Assembly (NCBI GenBank): GCA_026416955.1
Contig: JAOAEE010000013.1
Span: 124,001 to 188,000 of the forward strand
Reading direction: 5' to 3'
DNA: 64,000 bases
Origin: Ignavibacteria bacterium
GTDB taxonomy: Bacteria; Bacteroidota; Ignavibacteria; Kapaibacteriales; UBA2268
Shown one piece after another: positions 53,621 through 63,200 of this stretch. Every line of letters starts with the position of its first letter. Position 1 is the stretch's first letter. Both the position numbers and the translations under genes were made by a program. The notes below the pieces were generated by a model. The model saw nothing but the letters and a program-made list of their open reading frames with translations. It did not search any database and was not told the origin of the DNA.

Positions 53621-56600
53621 TTAATTATTTATTATGTAAGTTTGAACCAAATCTCCAAGTCTTAAAATCCCATAATATAATTGGTTTTTACTTAATGGAA
53701 CTTGATAAGTTACAATAATCTCACCTTTTTCTAATTTTTCGAACCTGTCTTTAAGAATACACCTTCCAAGCATATCGTATATAAAGAACTCAGTGTCGTA
53801 GAAAACATTATTTGAAATAATTTTTACATAAAATCCGTTCTCACCCAAACCAAAATCGAACATTGGTAATGTTTCAGAAGATATTAACCTAAGGTCTGGA
53901 ACACATACACTATCAATTTCAACTGAACCGTCTTGCAAAACAACCTTAGGTTGCCTATTTGAAAATATTTTGAAATCATCAAATTTCAATTCAGAACCCT
54001 TTCTGTCTCCCAAAAAGACCATCCCTTCGAGATAAAACAAAACTCCCTCGCTAATATTTTGTTGCTTAGGATTAATTCCAACCTTGATTATCCCATCATT
54101 ATGATTAATCTCTGGGTTAATCCAAAAAGAACCAGAGTAAACACTCGTAACATTAAAAACTCTTGGGTAAAATAAAATTTTAACATTCATTGAGTCCAAA
54201 CTACCTACAGAGGAATTTTCGAAATTAAACCTAACAGGTACTTTCCCGACTGTAAATGGTTTAAACTTATGCTTCTCAATAAATGCCGAAAAAATCGGAG
54301 GCTTAGGTGCTTTTCCTTTACCCTTTACTACCACCATTAACAATGTATCGCAAGGAAATCCTAATCTTAGCTCTGCAATTGTTTCGAATATACCCTCTGA
54401 AATTGGTTTAAAGCTTATGTTAATAATTGAAGAATCTTTTTGTGGCAAAAGTAAGTTTATATTACCTTTGGGATTGATATTAAAGTTGGTTTCATCTCTT
54501 ATTATGGTAGAAAGAATATTAATTAATGTATCGCCAATGTTATAAATGAATACATTTTTCGAACCAACAGTACCAATTTCAACCTCTCCAAAATCAACAG
54601 TATCTTTGCTGGCTAAAAATTTTCCACGAATTAACTCCCCTTTTAAAAATAAATGGTATTCTGTTCCACAAGGGTCAAGAACGAGCTTAACCATTGCAAA
54701 ATATTTTCCATTTTTTTGTGGAGAAAAAGAAAATTGAATATTTGAACCATCGGACAAACTGGTTCCTTTTTGCAAGGAGCATTTAAAAGGACTTTGAATA
54801 TCTATGTTTTTTACTTTTGTTAACCCAAAAGTATCCCCTACAATTCTAACACTTAGGGATTTTTGGAATTCTTCAATATCGAAACAACCTTGTAATTTTC
54901 CGAAGTCGATTGTATCTTGGGCAAAATTAACAATTATTCCTTTCTTTGTGTATCTTACTTCAAACGAATCTAAAATCGTACAAGGTTCAATTTCAAGGTA
55001 TATCTTACTTTTATTAACTCCCAAATTACTTGGGTTTACAACAAATTCAATTTGTATATTTCCAAGGCTACCAACCTTCGAGGTTGAATTTACAATTTTA
55101 ATATCATTGTTTTGCGACTTTAAGTTTAAAGCTAAATCGAAATTAGACTTATTGACAAAATCGACAACAAATTTCTTCGAAACTTCACACTCATCAAAAA
55201 CTATATTCTCTATTGAATTGGTGTTGACAACATATTGCACCTTTTCAACTTTGCCTTTAATTGGAATAATTAATGAGTCTGGAATATTTGAGTAAGAAAA
55301 ATATATTTTCAAAAATCCAACGTAACTTCCTATCCCAAAATTAGGAAGTTTTACCACAAAATCTACTTTACCATTAATTGACAATGAAATTGGTACCTTT
55401 GGGGTAATTAACTCGAATGGGTTATCAAGCAAAACATTAGTAATTTTTATTTCCTCATTAGAATCATTAAATAAAGATAAAGTTGAATCCATCGAAAAAG
55501 CGAAACAATCTGGAATAATTCCAAAGTCAATCTCCTTCTTAGTAAATATTAAAACAGTCTTTGCCTTCGTTCCTTCTAAAAATATAGTATCTATTTGATT
55601 ACACTCTTTATGCAAAAACATTTTTCCAGAAATATTACCAGAACGAAGTGGTTTAAATCGAACAACCAGGTTCACTTGCCCTTTTGGTAATAAAACAAAA
55701 GGTAATTTCGGCGAAACTAACTCAAATGAATTTCCATCTTCAAAGACGATTTTATCAATTTTGACTGTATCGGAACTCAAGTTTGTAACAACAATTGTTG
55801 TATCTTTCGATACTTCATTCTTATCCACAAAAAATTTGACAACAGTCGGGGAATATCTTAACTTTAAATCTAAGTATTTAACGGTAATCTTTGGAGTTTT
55901 AGTTGTACATATATCATTACTTGCCGAGAAGAAGTACGAACCACTCGATGTAATCGTCCATTCAGACTTTTCTGCTTCTTCAACTAATTTGTCATCTTTG
56001 AAAAAGCCGAACTTAAACCACCCCAGAAGTCTACAATTTATTGATTCATTCGGACAGAGAACAATGGTAGTATCTCTTTTTACTTCCTTTCCATTGAGAA
56101 TTAAAGAAATTTGAGGAAATTTAACAATATTAATATTGACGCTTTCGGACAAAACGGAACAACCAAGACTGTCTTGAACTTCAACTTTGTATGCACCAGA
56201 GGTTGTCACAATTAGCGAATCGGAAAAATTTCCAGAAATACTATTTCCATCTATGAACCATCTGAAAATTACAGAACTATACCTATTTCTATTTTGAACT
56301 TTTAGAACGATTGTATCACCTTCGCAGACTTTTGCACTACCCTTTGAAATATAGATTTCTGGTTTTGGAGGAAGGGTTTTTTCAACCTCAACCTGGGCAA
56401 AAGTTCTTTGATTATAAGAGCGACCACGGGCATTTGTTTCATCATTATCCTCGTTGAAATCGTCAAATTTGAACCTAAAAGCATAAATTCGATAAACATA
56501 ACGCATTCCACATTGCAGGGAGTACTTGTCGACAAAACGAGTTATTTGGGAATAATTAACTATTCCAATAATCGTTCCCGAACCCAAATTGTCTCCAATT

Positions 56601-57508
56601 TTGTATCTTTTCCCATCAATTGGATGAATAGCACTTCCAAGATTATCATAAGGAATTCTTACAATTAAATAACCTGAAACGCTATCTTGCGGATAAGGGT
56701 CTACCATTACATTCCAAGATAGAATTACACTATCTTTGAAAACTTTTGCATTTGCACTGGGAGAATTCCAATTTGGTTCCCTTAGACTTCGCCAAAACAA
56801 TTGATTTTGGTTCAAAAAGTTCACCCTGTTATTCGGTTTACCTTTTGTAATAAGGTCAGCAGATTGGGTTACTTCCTCTTCTCTTGTATCGAAACCTTTA
56901 TTGTATGCCGAAAGAGTTAAACCTGGGCAAACACGAACAGTTACTCCACCACGTGTTATACTCCCAACATAACTTATTTTGGGGTCGGGCATAGTCAACC
57001 AATCTCCACCAGCAGAAGGCATATGAGCAAGAGCGTGAACGTGATTATCGTTTTGGTCAAGTATTTCGACAATTTCGCTCTCTTGGGCAAGGTTTAATGC
57101 TTTTTGATACCATTCGGGTCCGACAATGCAACTGAAACACCGCTTTTCGAAATAAGTTTCATTTTCTGCATCAATTTCTATATAACCATCACTTTTGTCG
57201 ACATCAACACTTTGGTATGCAGAATATCGATGGTTTATTACAATAATAGTACCCGCGCGTAAATTTCGCCATAATGGATGATTTTTAAAACGAATGCCCC
57301 CGGTCCACTGTGAAGGGGGAGGGGTTGAACCCGCATTATCGCGCAAAGTAAATCCAACAAGGTCGACATTATCTTCGACGACCAAAAGTTCAGTCCATTC
57401 CCCAAGTGGGTCGCCAGAAACATTGTAGTATTCACTTACAACCACCTTCTGGGAGTAAGAAGCAATTGAGAGATTAATAAAAATTATTAGTATAATCAAT
57501 TTTTTCAT
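53621..57508 (-). CDS. Very large T9SS surface protein: lamin-tail-like, Ig-like, choice-of-anchor and cohesin-like domains
   Basis: 1295 residues, signal peptide ending ASYSQ. The N-terminal ~200 residues resemble a lamin-tail-like domain (VVVSEYYNVSGDPLGEWTEL, VDLVGFTLRDNAG). A fibronectin-like stretch follows (about 230-385), then an Ig/PKD-like unit (VCEGDTIVLKVQNRN, ISGNFSDSLIVTTSGAYKVEV), several choice-of-anchor D/ASH-like repeats (about 560-1060: VNLVVRFKPLRSGNISG, IINISFKPISEGIFE) and a cohesin-like region (SMNVKILFYPRVFNVTSVYSG). It ends in a divergent sorting domain (FFIYDMLGRCILKD ... TYIINN) without a PNP motif. Likely an outer-surface scaffold or adhesin. Last gene of the 64000-to-53621 unit, 60 bp after the TonB receptor gene. 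Confidence 0.85.
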   Translation of the reverse strand: MKKLIILIIFINLSIASYSQKVVVSEYYNVSGDPLGEWTELLVVEDNVDLVGFTLRDNAGSTPPPSQWTGGIRFKNHPLWRNLRAGTIIVINHRYSAYQSVDVDKSDGYIEIDAENETYFEKRCFSCIVGPEWYQKALNLAQESEIVEILDQNDNHVHALAHMPSAGGDWLTMPDPKISYVGSITRGGVTVRVCPGLTLSAYNKGFDTREEEVTQSADLITKGKPNNRVNFLNQNQLFWRSLREPNWNSPSANAKVFKDSVILSWNVMVDPYPQDSVSGYLIVRIPYDNLGSAIHPIDGKRYKIGDNLGSGTIIGIVNYSQITRFVDKYSLQCGMRYVYRIYAFRFKFDDFNEDNDETNARGRSYNQRTFAQVEVEKTLPPKPEIYISKGSAKVCEGDTIVLKVQNRNRYSSVIFRWFIDGNSISGNFSDSLIVTTSGAYKVEVQDSLGCSVLSESVNINIVKFPQISLILNGKEVKRDTTIVLCPNESINCRLLGWFKFGFFKDDKLVEEAEKSEWTITSSGSYFFSASNDICTTKTPKITVKYLDLKLRYSPTVVKFFVDKNEVSKDTTIVVTNLSSDTVKIDKIVFEDGNSFELVSPKLPFVLLPKGQVNLVVRFKPLRSGNISGKMFLHKECNQIDTIFLEGTKAKTVLIFTKKEIDFGIIPDCFAFSMDSTLSLFNDSNEEIKITNVLLDNPFELITPKVPISLSINGKVDFVVKLPNFGIGSYVGFLKIYFSYSNIPDSLIIPIKGKVEKVQYVVNTNSIENIVFDECEVSKKFVVDFVNKSNFDLALNLKSQNNDIKIVNSTSKVGSLGNIQIEFVVNPSNLGVNKSKIYLEIEPCTILDSFEVRYTKKGIIVNFAQDTIDFGKLQGCFDIEEFQKSLSVRIVGDTFGLTKVKNIDIQSPFKCSLQKGTSLSDGSNIQFSFSPQKNGKYFAMVKLVLDPCGTEYHLFLKGELIRGKFLASKDTVDFGEVEIGTVGSKNVFIYNIGDTLINILSTIIRDETNFNINPKGNINLLLPQKDSSIINISFKPISEGIFETIAELRLGFPCDTLLMVVVKGKGKAPKPPIFSAFIEKHKFKPFTVGKVPVRFNFENSSVGSLDSMNVKILFYPRVFNVTSVYSGSFWINPEINHNDGIIKVGINPKQQNISEGVLFYLEGMVFLGDRKGSELKFDDFKIFSNRQPKVVLQDGSVEIDSVCVPDLRLISSETLPMFDFGLGENGFYVKIISNNVFYDTEFFIYDMLGRCILKDRFEKLEKGEIIVTYQVPLSKNQLYYGILRLGDLVQTYIINN

Positions 57509-57568
57509 ATTTGTCTCTCCGAAAAAAACAAAATTAGTTTATAAAAATTAAAGAAAAGTTAATCTGAA

Positions 57569-59749
57569 CTAATGGTAATATTGCAACTTAAGGCTAATCA
57601 ATCTTGTTGGAGCAAGATTTCCTACCATTTCAGCATAATAATAATCAAAAAGATTTTGAACTGCTAAATTAAAGGAAAAAGGGACTTTAAAATATCTTAG
57701 GTCTATACCAAGATTTAAATCAACAACATAAATCGGAACCAATGCATCGTAATCCTCGATTTGTAATCGAAGCATATCATCGAGCTTTTCGATTTTACTA
57801 ATGTAACGAAAATCGATAGTAGAATTGATAAAATTAAAGGGAATTGAGACTGAACTGATTAAAGAAAATCGAGAACGATATTTCAATATCGAATTGTCTT
57901 TCAAATCCTTAGGTTCTATTGCCGTAAACCCAATAGAAAAGGGAAATTTTTTAAAAAGTAAAGTTCTAATAACAAATTCCCCACCAAAAATTTGTGCACG
58001 CATAATGTTTTCGAACTTAATTCTTGGTTTCCCTTCAATCGAATAATTTGGTTCAATTAAGTCGTTGTAATAGGAATAAAAAATAGAAAAATCAAAAATA
58101 ATTGGGATAATAAAATTATCAAATTCCAACAATGTTCCAATTTCAGAAGACCAGGAAAATTCCGAGCGCAAGTTGTAATTAGGTTCAACCTCGAACCCAC
58201 TGTACTTAATCGTTGCAAATCTCTCTGCTAATGATGGGCTACGAAATCCTCTGGCAAGTGAAAAACGAACGCTTTTTTTCTCGTCAAATAAATAGTTTAA
58301 TCCTATTTTTGGGGAAAATTCTAAATATTGCCTCGATGAATCAGATTTTTCAATGTCAAACCTACCACCAAATGTGACAATAAAGTTGAAAAACTTGCTT
58401 AATTCAACTTGTGAAAAAATAGAAACCAAATTTTGTTTGTGTCTACCATAGATGTTTGATTCAACCCAATTACGTGTAAAATTAACACCATAAGTCAACA
58501 ATGTGTTGTCCAACAAGTGAGAATTAAACTGAAATTCCGTATTAAAAGAATAAGCCCTACTTTTTCTATATTCTTCGCTATTAGGTGGCAACATATTGTC
58601 AATATGGGTCATAAACAAAGATGTTTTAATATTTGTAAAAGTGTTACTTGTTATAATAAATTTATGGTCTAAGGAAACATTTGCTTTTTCTGAAATTAAA
58701 AAACGAGATAAATCGGTATTGGAGGGAGGTCGAGTTGCACTATCCAAACTGTTCCAATAAACCCAATCGTTTCGTTTATCGGAACTAAAAAAACCAAAAA
58801 GCGAAAATTTCCCATAATTTTTGAAATTTCGGGTTAATTTGGCAAATATGTTATACCTTGTGCTTTTGTCAAACAGTCTGTAACTCTCGTCGTTAACATA
58901 GTTTGCACTCAAAAGCAATTTAAATAAGTCGAAATTATTAGAAAAATATCCCCCAAACGAAGTTTTAGTAGTTAATTTGTGGGTGTAAACCCATTGTTCA
59001 TATTTCGGCTTAGTATAAACACCACTTTGAATCCTAAATGAATAGGACAAAGTATCAAGAGCTTCTTTTGTGGTAACATTAATTACTCCGCCAATTGCAT
59101 TAGAACCGTAAAGACTTGACCCAGCACCTTTCACAATTTCGATATTCGAAATAGCTTCGGGTGGGACAATATCGTATTTTGCATCCGAGTTATCCCCCGA
59201 TAGCATTGGAATTCCGTCGACAAGATATGCTACGCGGGACCCAACTCCGAAAGAGAATCCAGAAGAACCTCGAATATTAATATTATCCTTGTTGACAATA
59301 ATACCGGGAACATATCTAAATGCTTCGTCTAAACGAACATAATTCCGAGTATTATAAATTTCGCTGGGAACAAACGAAACACTAATTGGAACTTCTTGAA
59401 CTGTTTGTAACTTTTTCGACGCAGTAACAACCAACTCTTGTGTTTGAATAGACCTTGGCACAAGTTGCAATACAAGGGTATCTGTATAAGGTATTGTAAC
59501 AGAAATTTTGCGCGTTTCATATCCCACAAAGGAAACTATTAATGAATATTTACCCTTAGAAATTTTGGTTAATGTAAACTTACCTTCTTTATTTGTTAAT
59601 GCACCGTAATTTGTACCTTCGAGCCTAATAGTAGCCCCCACCAACGGTTGTTGAGAATTAATATCATAAACTAAACCAACCAAATCATAGGCTTGGTTCT
59701 TGTAGTAGAAAACAATCAAAGCAATAATAATAATTAATGTATTTCTCAT
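57569..59749 (-). CDS. TonB-dependent outer-membrane receptor
   Basis: 726 residues. Signal peptide, then a CarboxypepD_reg-like domain (LVGLVYDINSQQPLVGATIRL, about 22-105), a plug (EVPISVSFVPSEI, IVNKDNINIRGSSGFSFG, VAYLVDGIPMLSGD, IEIVKGAGSSLYGSNAIGGVINV; about 110-230), and a 22-strand type barrel to the end (QNLFDYYYAEMVGNLAPTRLISLKLQYYH). Energised by TonB-ExbBD, such receptors import siderophores, B12, peptides or glycans. The CarboxypepD_reg extension is typical of Bacteroidota. It starts 4 bp after the small lipoprotein gene, so that lipoprotein is probably its partner. Substrate unknown. Confidence 0.93.
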   Translation of the reverse strand: MRNTLIIIIALIVFYYKNQAYDLVGLVYDINSQQPLVGATIRLEGTNYGALTNKEGKFTLTKISKGKYSLIVSFVGYETRKISVTIPYTDTLVLQLVPRSIQTQELVVTASKKLQTVQEVPISVSFVPSEIYNTRNYVRLDEAFRYVPGIIVNKDNINIRGSSGFSFGVGSRVAYLVDGIPMLSGDNSDAKYDIVPPEAISNIEIVKGAGSSLYGSNAIGGVINVTTKEALDTLSYSFRIQSGVYTKPKYEQWVYTHKLTTKTSFGGYFSNNFDLFKLLLSANYVNDESYRLFDKSTRYNIFAKLTRNFKNYGKFSLFGFFSSDKRNDWVYWNSLDSATRPPSNTDLSRFLISEKANVSLDHKFIITSNTFTNIKTSLFMTHIDNMLPPNSEEYRKSRAYSFNTEFQFNSHLLDNTLLTYGVNFTRNWVESNIYGRHKQNLVSIFSQVELSKFFNFIVTFGGRFDIEKSDSSRQYLEFSPKIGLNYLFDEKKSVRFSLARGFRSPSLAERFATIKYSGFEVEPNYNLRSEFSWSSEIGTLLEFDNFIIPIIFDFSIFYSYYNDLIEPNYSIEGKPRIKFENIMRAQIFGGEFVIRTLLFKKFPFSIGFTAIEPKDLKDNSILKYRSRFSLISSVSIPFNFINSTIDFRYISKIEKLDDMLRLQIEDYDALVPIYVVDLNLGIDLRYFKVPFSFNLAVQNLFDYYYAEMVGNLAPTRLISLKLQYYH

Positions 59750-59753
59750 AAAA

Positions 59754-60260
59754 CTAAAAAGGTTGTTTAGGTAAATTGTAAAAATCGACTAGAATATTGA
59801 CATTTTCAATAACTCTCCCTTTTGTAACTATTATCTTTTTCGGTGTCCTTTCATAAGTCATCTCGTCAGAAAATACACCAATTGCTTTCCATTCCAAAAT
59901 TGAACCATACCTTAAAGCAGCAACTAAATATTTTATTTCAACTGGTGGTTTTTCTATTTTCAACTCGAAACCTATTGTGTCTTTGAATCTTTCCAAGCTT
60001 TCTGAAATAAAGGCATTACCCGAAACAATTTCATTTATCAAATCTTTCGGTGGATATTCCTTAAACCCAACTACTCTTAATTCCACAGCAGAATCGGGCG
60101 GGGGCCAACTATTTTTCCCGGAAATTACAATCACTTTCCCTTTAATAAAGGACTCTTCTTTCTGCAAAGTAGGGTCTAGTCCTTCTTGGCAAGCAAAAAG
60201 TGCGAAAACTAAAATAAAAACTATTATTTTATGATTGCAAATTTTTTCAAAGAGGAACAT
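59754..60260 (-). CDS. Small lipoprotein beside a TonB receptor
   Basis: 168 residues, N-terminal lipobox ALFAC (Cys near 24), then a mostly beta domain (IKGKVIVISGKNSWPPPDSA, ELRVVGFKEYPP, LKIEKPPVEIKYLVAALRYGS, KGRVIENVNILVDF). It resembles a carboxypeptidase-regulatory-like or transthyretin-like fold, but I do not assign a family. The ATG at 60260 lies inside the last codons of the subtilase (37-bp overlap) and the gene ends 4 bp before the TonB receptor starts, so it is in the same operon. It could be the surface-exposed or periplasmic capture protein of the receptor (inference). Confidence 0.7.
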   Translation of the reverse strand: MFLFEKICNHKIIVFILVFALFACQEGLDPTLQKEESFIKGKVIVISGKNSWPPPDSAVELRVVGFKEYPPKDLINEIVSGNAFISESLERFKDTIGFELKIEKPPVEIKYLVAALRYGSILEWKAIGVFSDEMTYERTPKKIIVTKGRVIENVNILVDFYNLPKQPF

Positions 60261-63200
60261 ACTTTAATCCCATTCTCTTCTTTGACAACTCGAAAATAAT
60301 AAACCCCAGTAGAAAGATTATTATTAATATTTACCAAATCTACGGTTATTCCCCCAAGCCAACGATTATTCTCGATTTCAAATATTTTCGTAAAATCACT
60401 ATCGAAAATTTCGACAATGGAACTATTTGGAACATTTGCAAAAGTAATATTTGGATAATAATTAATATTTATTGGATTTGGATAGGCAAAAGCAGCTTCA
60501 ACCTCTTCTGCTTGTCGAGTTAGATAAATCGTATTAAACGGTGGTCCAACAAATTTCGTTAAATCCTTGGAATAAATCTTACCTAAAACTAAATAAAAAT
60601 CTTTACCTAAAGAATATATATTTGGTTCGTTTGCAAGTTCAATTCGAACAATAGAGTCTTCTATTAAACCTACAGAAGAAATTTTACCGAAAGGTAAAAT
60701 TTGATAATTCCGCAAATTTGTAGCAGAAAACGCTTCTAAAGGTTTTGGAAAAATAATTTCTAAAATATATCTATCCAAAAAACGAAAACTTTGGAAAAAA
60801 AGTAAAGAGTCGGTAGAATAATTTTTTTCAATAACGAATTCCAATGTGCCTGGTTCAGTGAAATTTCCCCACTTATCGCGGAATTTATCAATTACTATAA
60901 AATATCGTCCACTATCAAGATTATATAAAAAAGAAACTTTAAAAGAAGTATCGTTGACAAAACCAACAGAAGAAATAGGAATTTTGTTCCCTTTTTCATC
61001 AAAAACCTTTGTCTGCGAGAAGGGTAATGAATGATTGGATATTTTACCACTAAAATTTACGACCATTTGGTTATTGGAAATTGGCATAACCGATAGAGGC
61101 TTCGTACGACTTGTTTCAAATACGATAATTGGATTGGAAAATTCACTTGGTAAAAGACTATTAGTAGTATCGACTGCTTTTACGAAAAATACCCTTTCCC
61201 CTTCAAAAAAGTTCCTTGGTAAATGGAAGAAAGTCTTTGAAGTGCCACCCACCAAGTTAACAGAATTTGTTGAATTTTCGAGTTCATAAATCAAATAGAA
61301 GTTTGCTCCATCAACTAAAGACCAATTCAAATTTATCGTATCATTAACATCTATCCACGCATCACAATTAATTGGAATGTCAAGGATTTTTTTCGATTGA
61401 ATTTCAAAGAAAAATAAACCGCCCCAAAGGGAAACTCCAAATTCATTAATTCCGTTTTTGTCAAAATCGCCAATCACAACGGAATTGGAATAAACATAAG
61501 GCAACCAAAAAATCTGGTCAAATTTGTTGGTTTTCTCTGAATACTTAAGAATATAAAGATTTGGAAACAACGAAAGAAAAACCTCATCACTTAAATCACC
61601 ATCGAAATCTCCGCAATTAATTCCATTACGGTAAAAAATTCCTTGAGGGGTTGCCCCTACCCTACTACCCCATATAGCAAGTTCCTCTTTAATTTCATAA
61701 TTGTTCCTTCCTAAACTTTGTAAAGTAAAGAGATTCCAAAGCGACGAATATTCGAAAGAAAATGTTTCGGAAAAAGTATTTGTAATAGCAATAAAAGCAA
61801 GAACTGGTTCCATTTTGTAAGTAGTTTGGTAGATAGATGTAGAAACAGTAAAAGGGTCGATTGGTAATTTTTGGCTAAATTCAAATTCAAAAGTTCTAAG
61901 CCTACTATTGTATTGATATATCAACAAATTGCCATAAGTAGTAAAAAAAGACAACTCTATTAACCCATCCCCATCAAAATCAGCAAATTGCAAGTTAGGT
62001 TTAGTACCAATTGAACCCATTGTGTCCACTGGGGTAATTTCGTTTTGTAATATGTAACCTTTGTCCGTATGCTTATAAATTAATATTGAATTATTATTGT
62101 AGCAAACAATTTCATCTTTTCCATCTCTATCGACATCAAAAAACATCGAACCCCATAAAATCTCGGTTGATTTGCTTTCGAAAACTACATTTTCGAAAAA
62201 CTTACTTGTATCTTTTGGTTCAAAAACTTTTATCCGACCGAAACTTGTTGTCAAAATCTCGTCAAATCCATTTCCATTTGAGTTTCCGATACTAATTGGT
62301 ATTAAAGGTTGGGGATATTCAGCAATTTTGTGAAATGTAGAATCTTTTGAATTATATGAATAGTATGCCAAATTTCCCCAATCCAGTTGTTTATATGGAT
62401 TAATTAATAGTCCATCTTGTGAGAATTGCTTAAATTTTGAAACTTTTGGATAAATGTAAGACATTGGGAGTTTCTTGTGCTTTGAAATTACTGATTTTTG
62501 ACATTGAAAAATAAAATCGGATATAGTTAAAGTGTCGTAAAACTCCAAGCCCCCATAAGTGGAATGTTGAACAATGATAATTAGTTTATTCTTTGAATGA
62601 TCTTGCAAGTTTAGGTCAAGAGTAACAAAATGTTGAGTTTCATATAAATTGTCCGAGAATTTCCCAAGAAAATTGCTACTATCGAAAACCAGAACATTGC
62701 AAAAAGAACGATGATTGGTGTGAGAAGTATAAACCAAAAGGTTTCTTTGTTCATAAATTGAATTAATTAGTTTACTTTTATTTACAATTAAACCACTATC
62801 ACTAGAAAAAATAGTAAAGTTTCTTGCAAAAAGATATTTATTCCCATTTTTCAATTTCATAACCAATCGAAGAGCATAATTTCCAAGCGCCAAATTTTCA
62901 ATATCTAAAAGATAAACCTCGTTTTCAGTTTGAATAACTCTGTTATTAATTACTTTTTCAACAAAGATTGTATCGTCCTTCCACAATTCGATATCAAAAG
63001 AATCAAAAAAAGGGGAATAAATTGAAAATACAATGTTGACAGTTTTGTTCTTCTTTTTATCAATTTCTTGCCCTTCAATTGGATATGAAATCTCAACTTT
63101 AGACGAACCAACAAAATTCACCGCATCCGTAGCGTTGACAATTCCTTGGTTTAAACTTTTTTTGTCACCATATATTGGTTTTTGTGTTGCTTTCAAAATC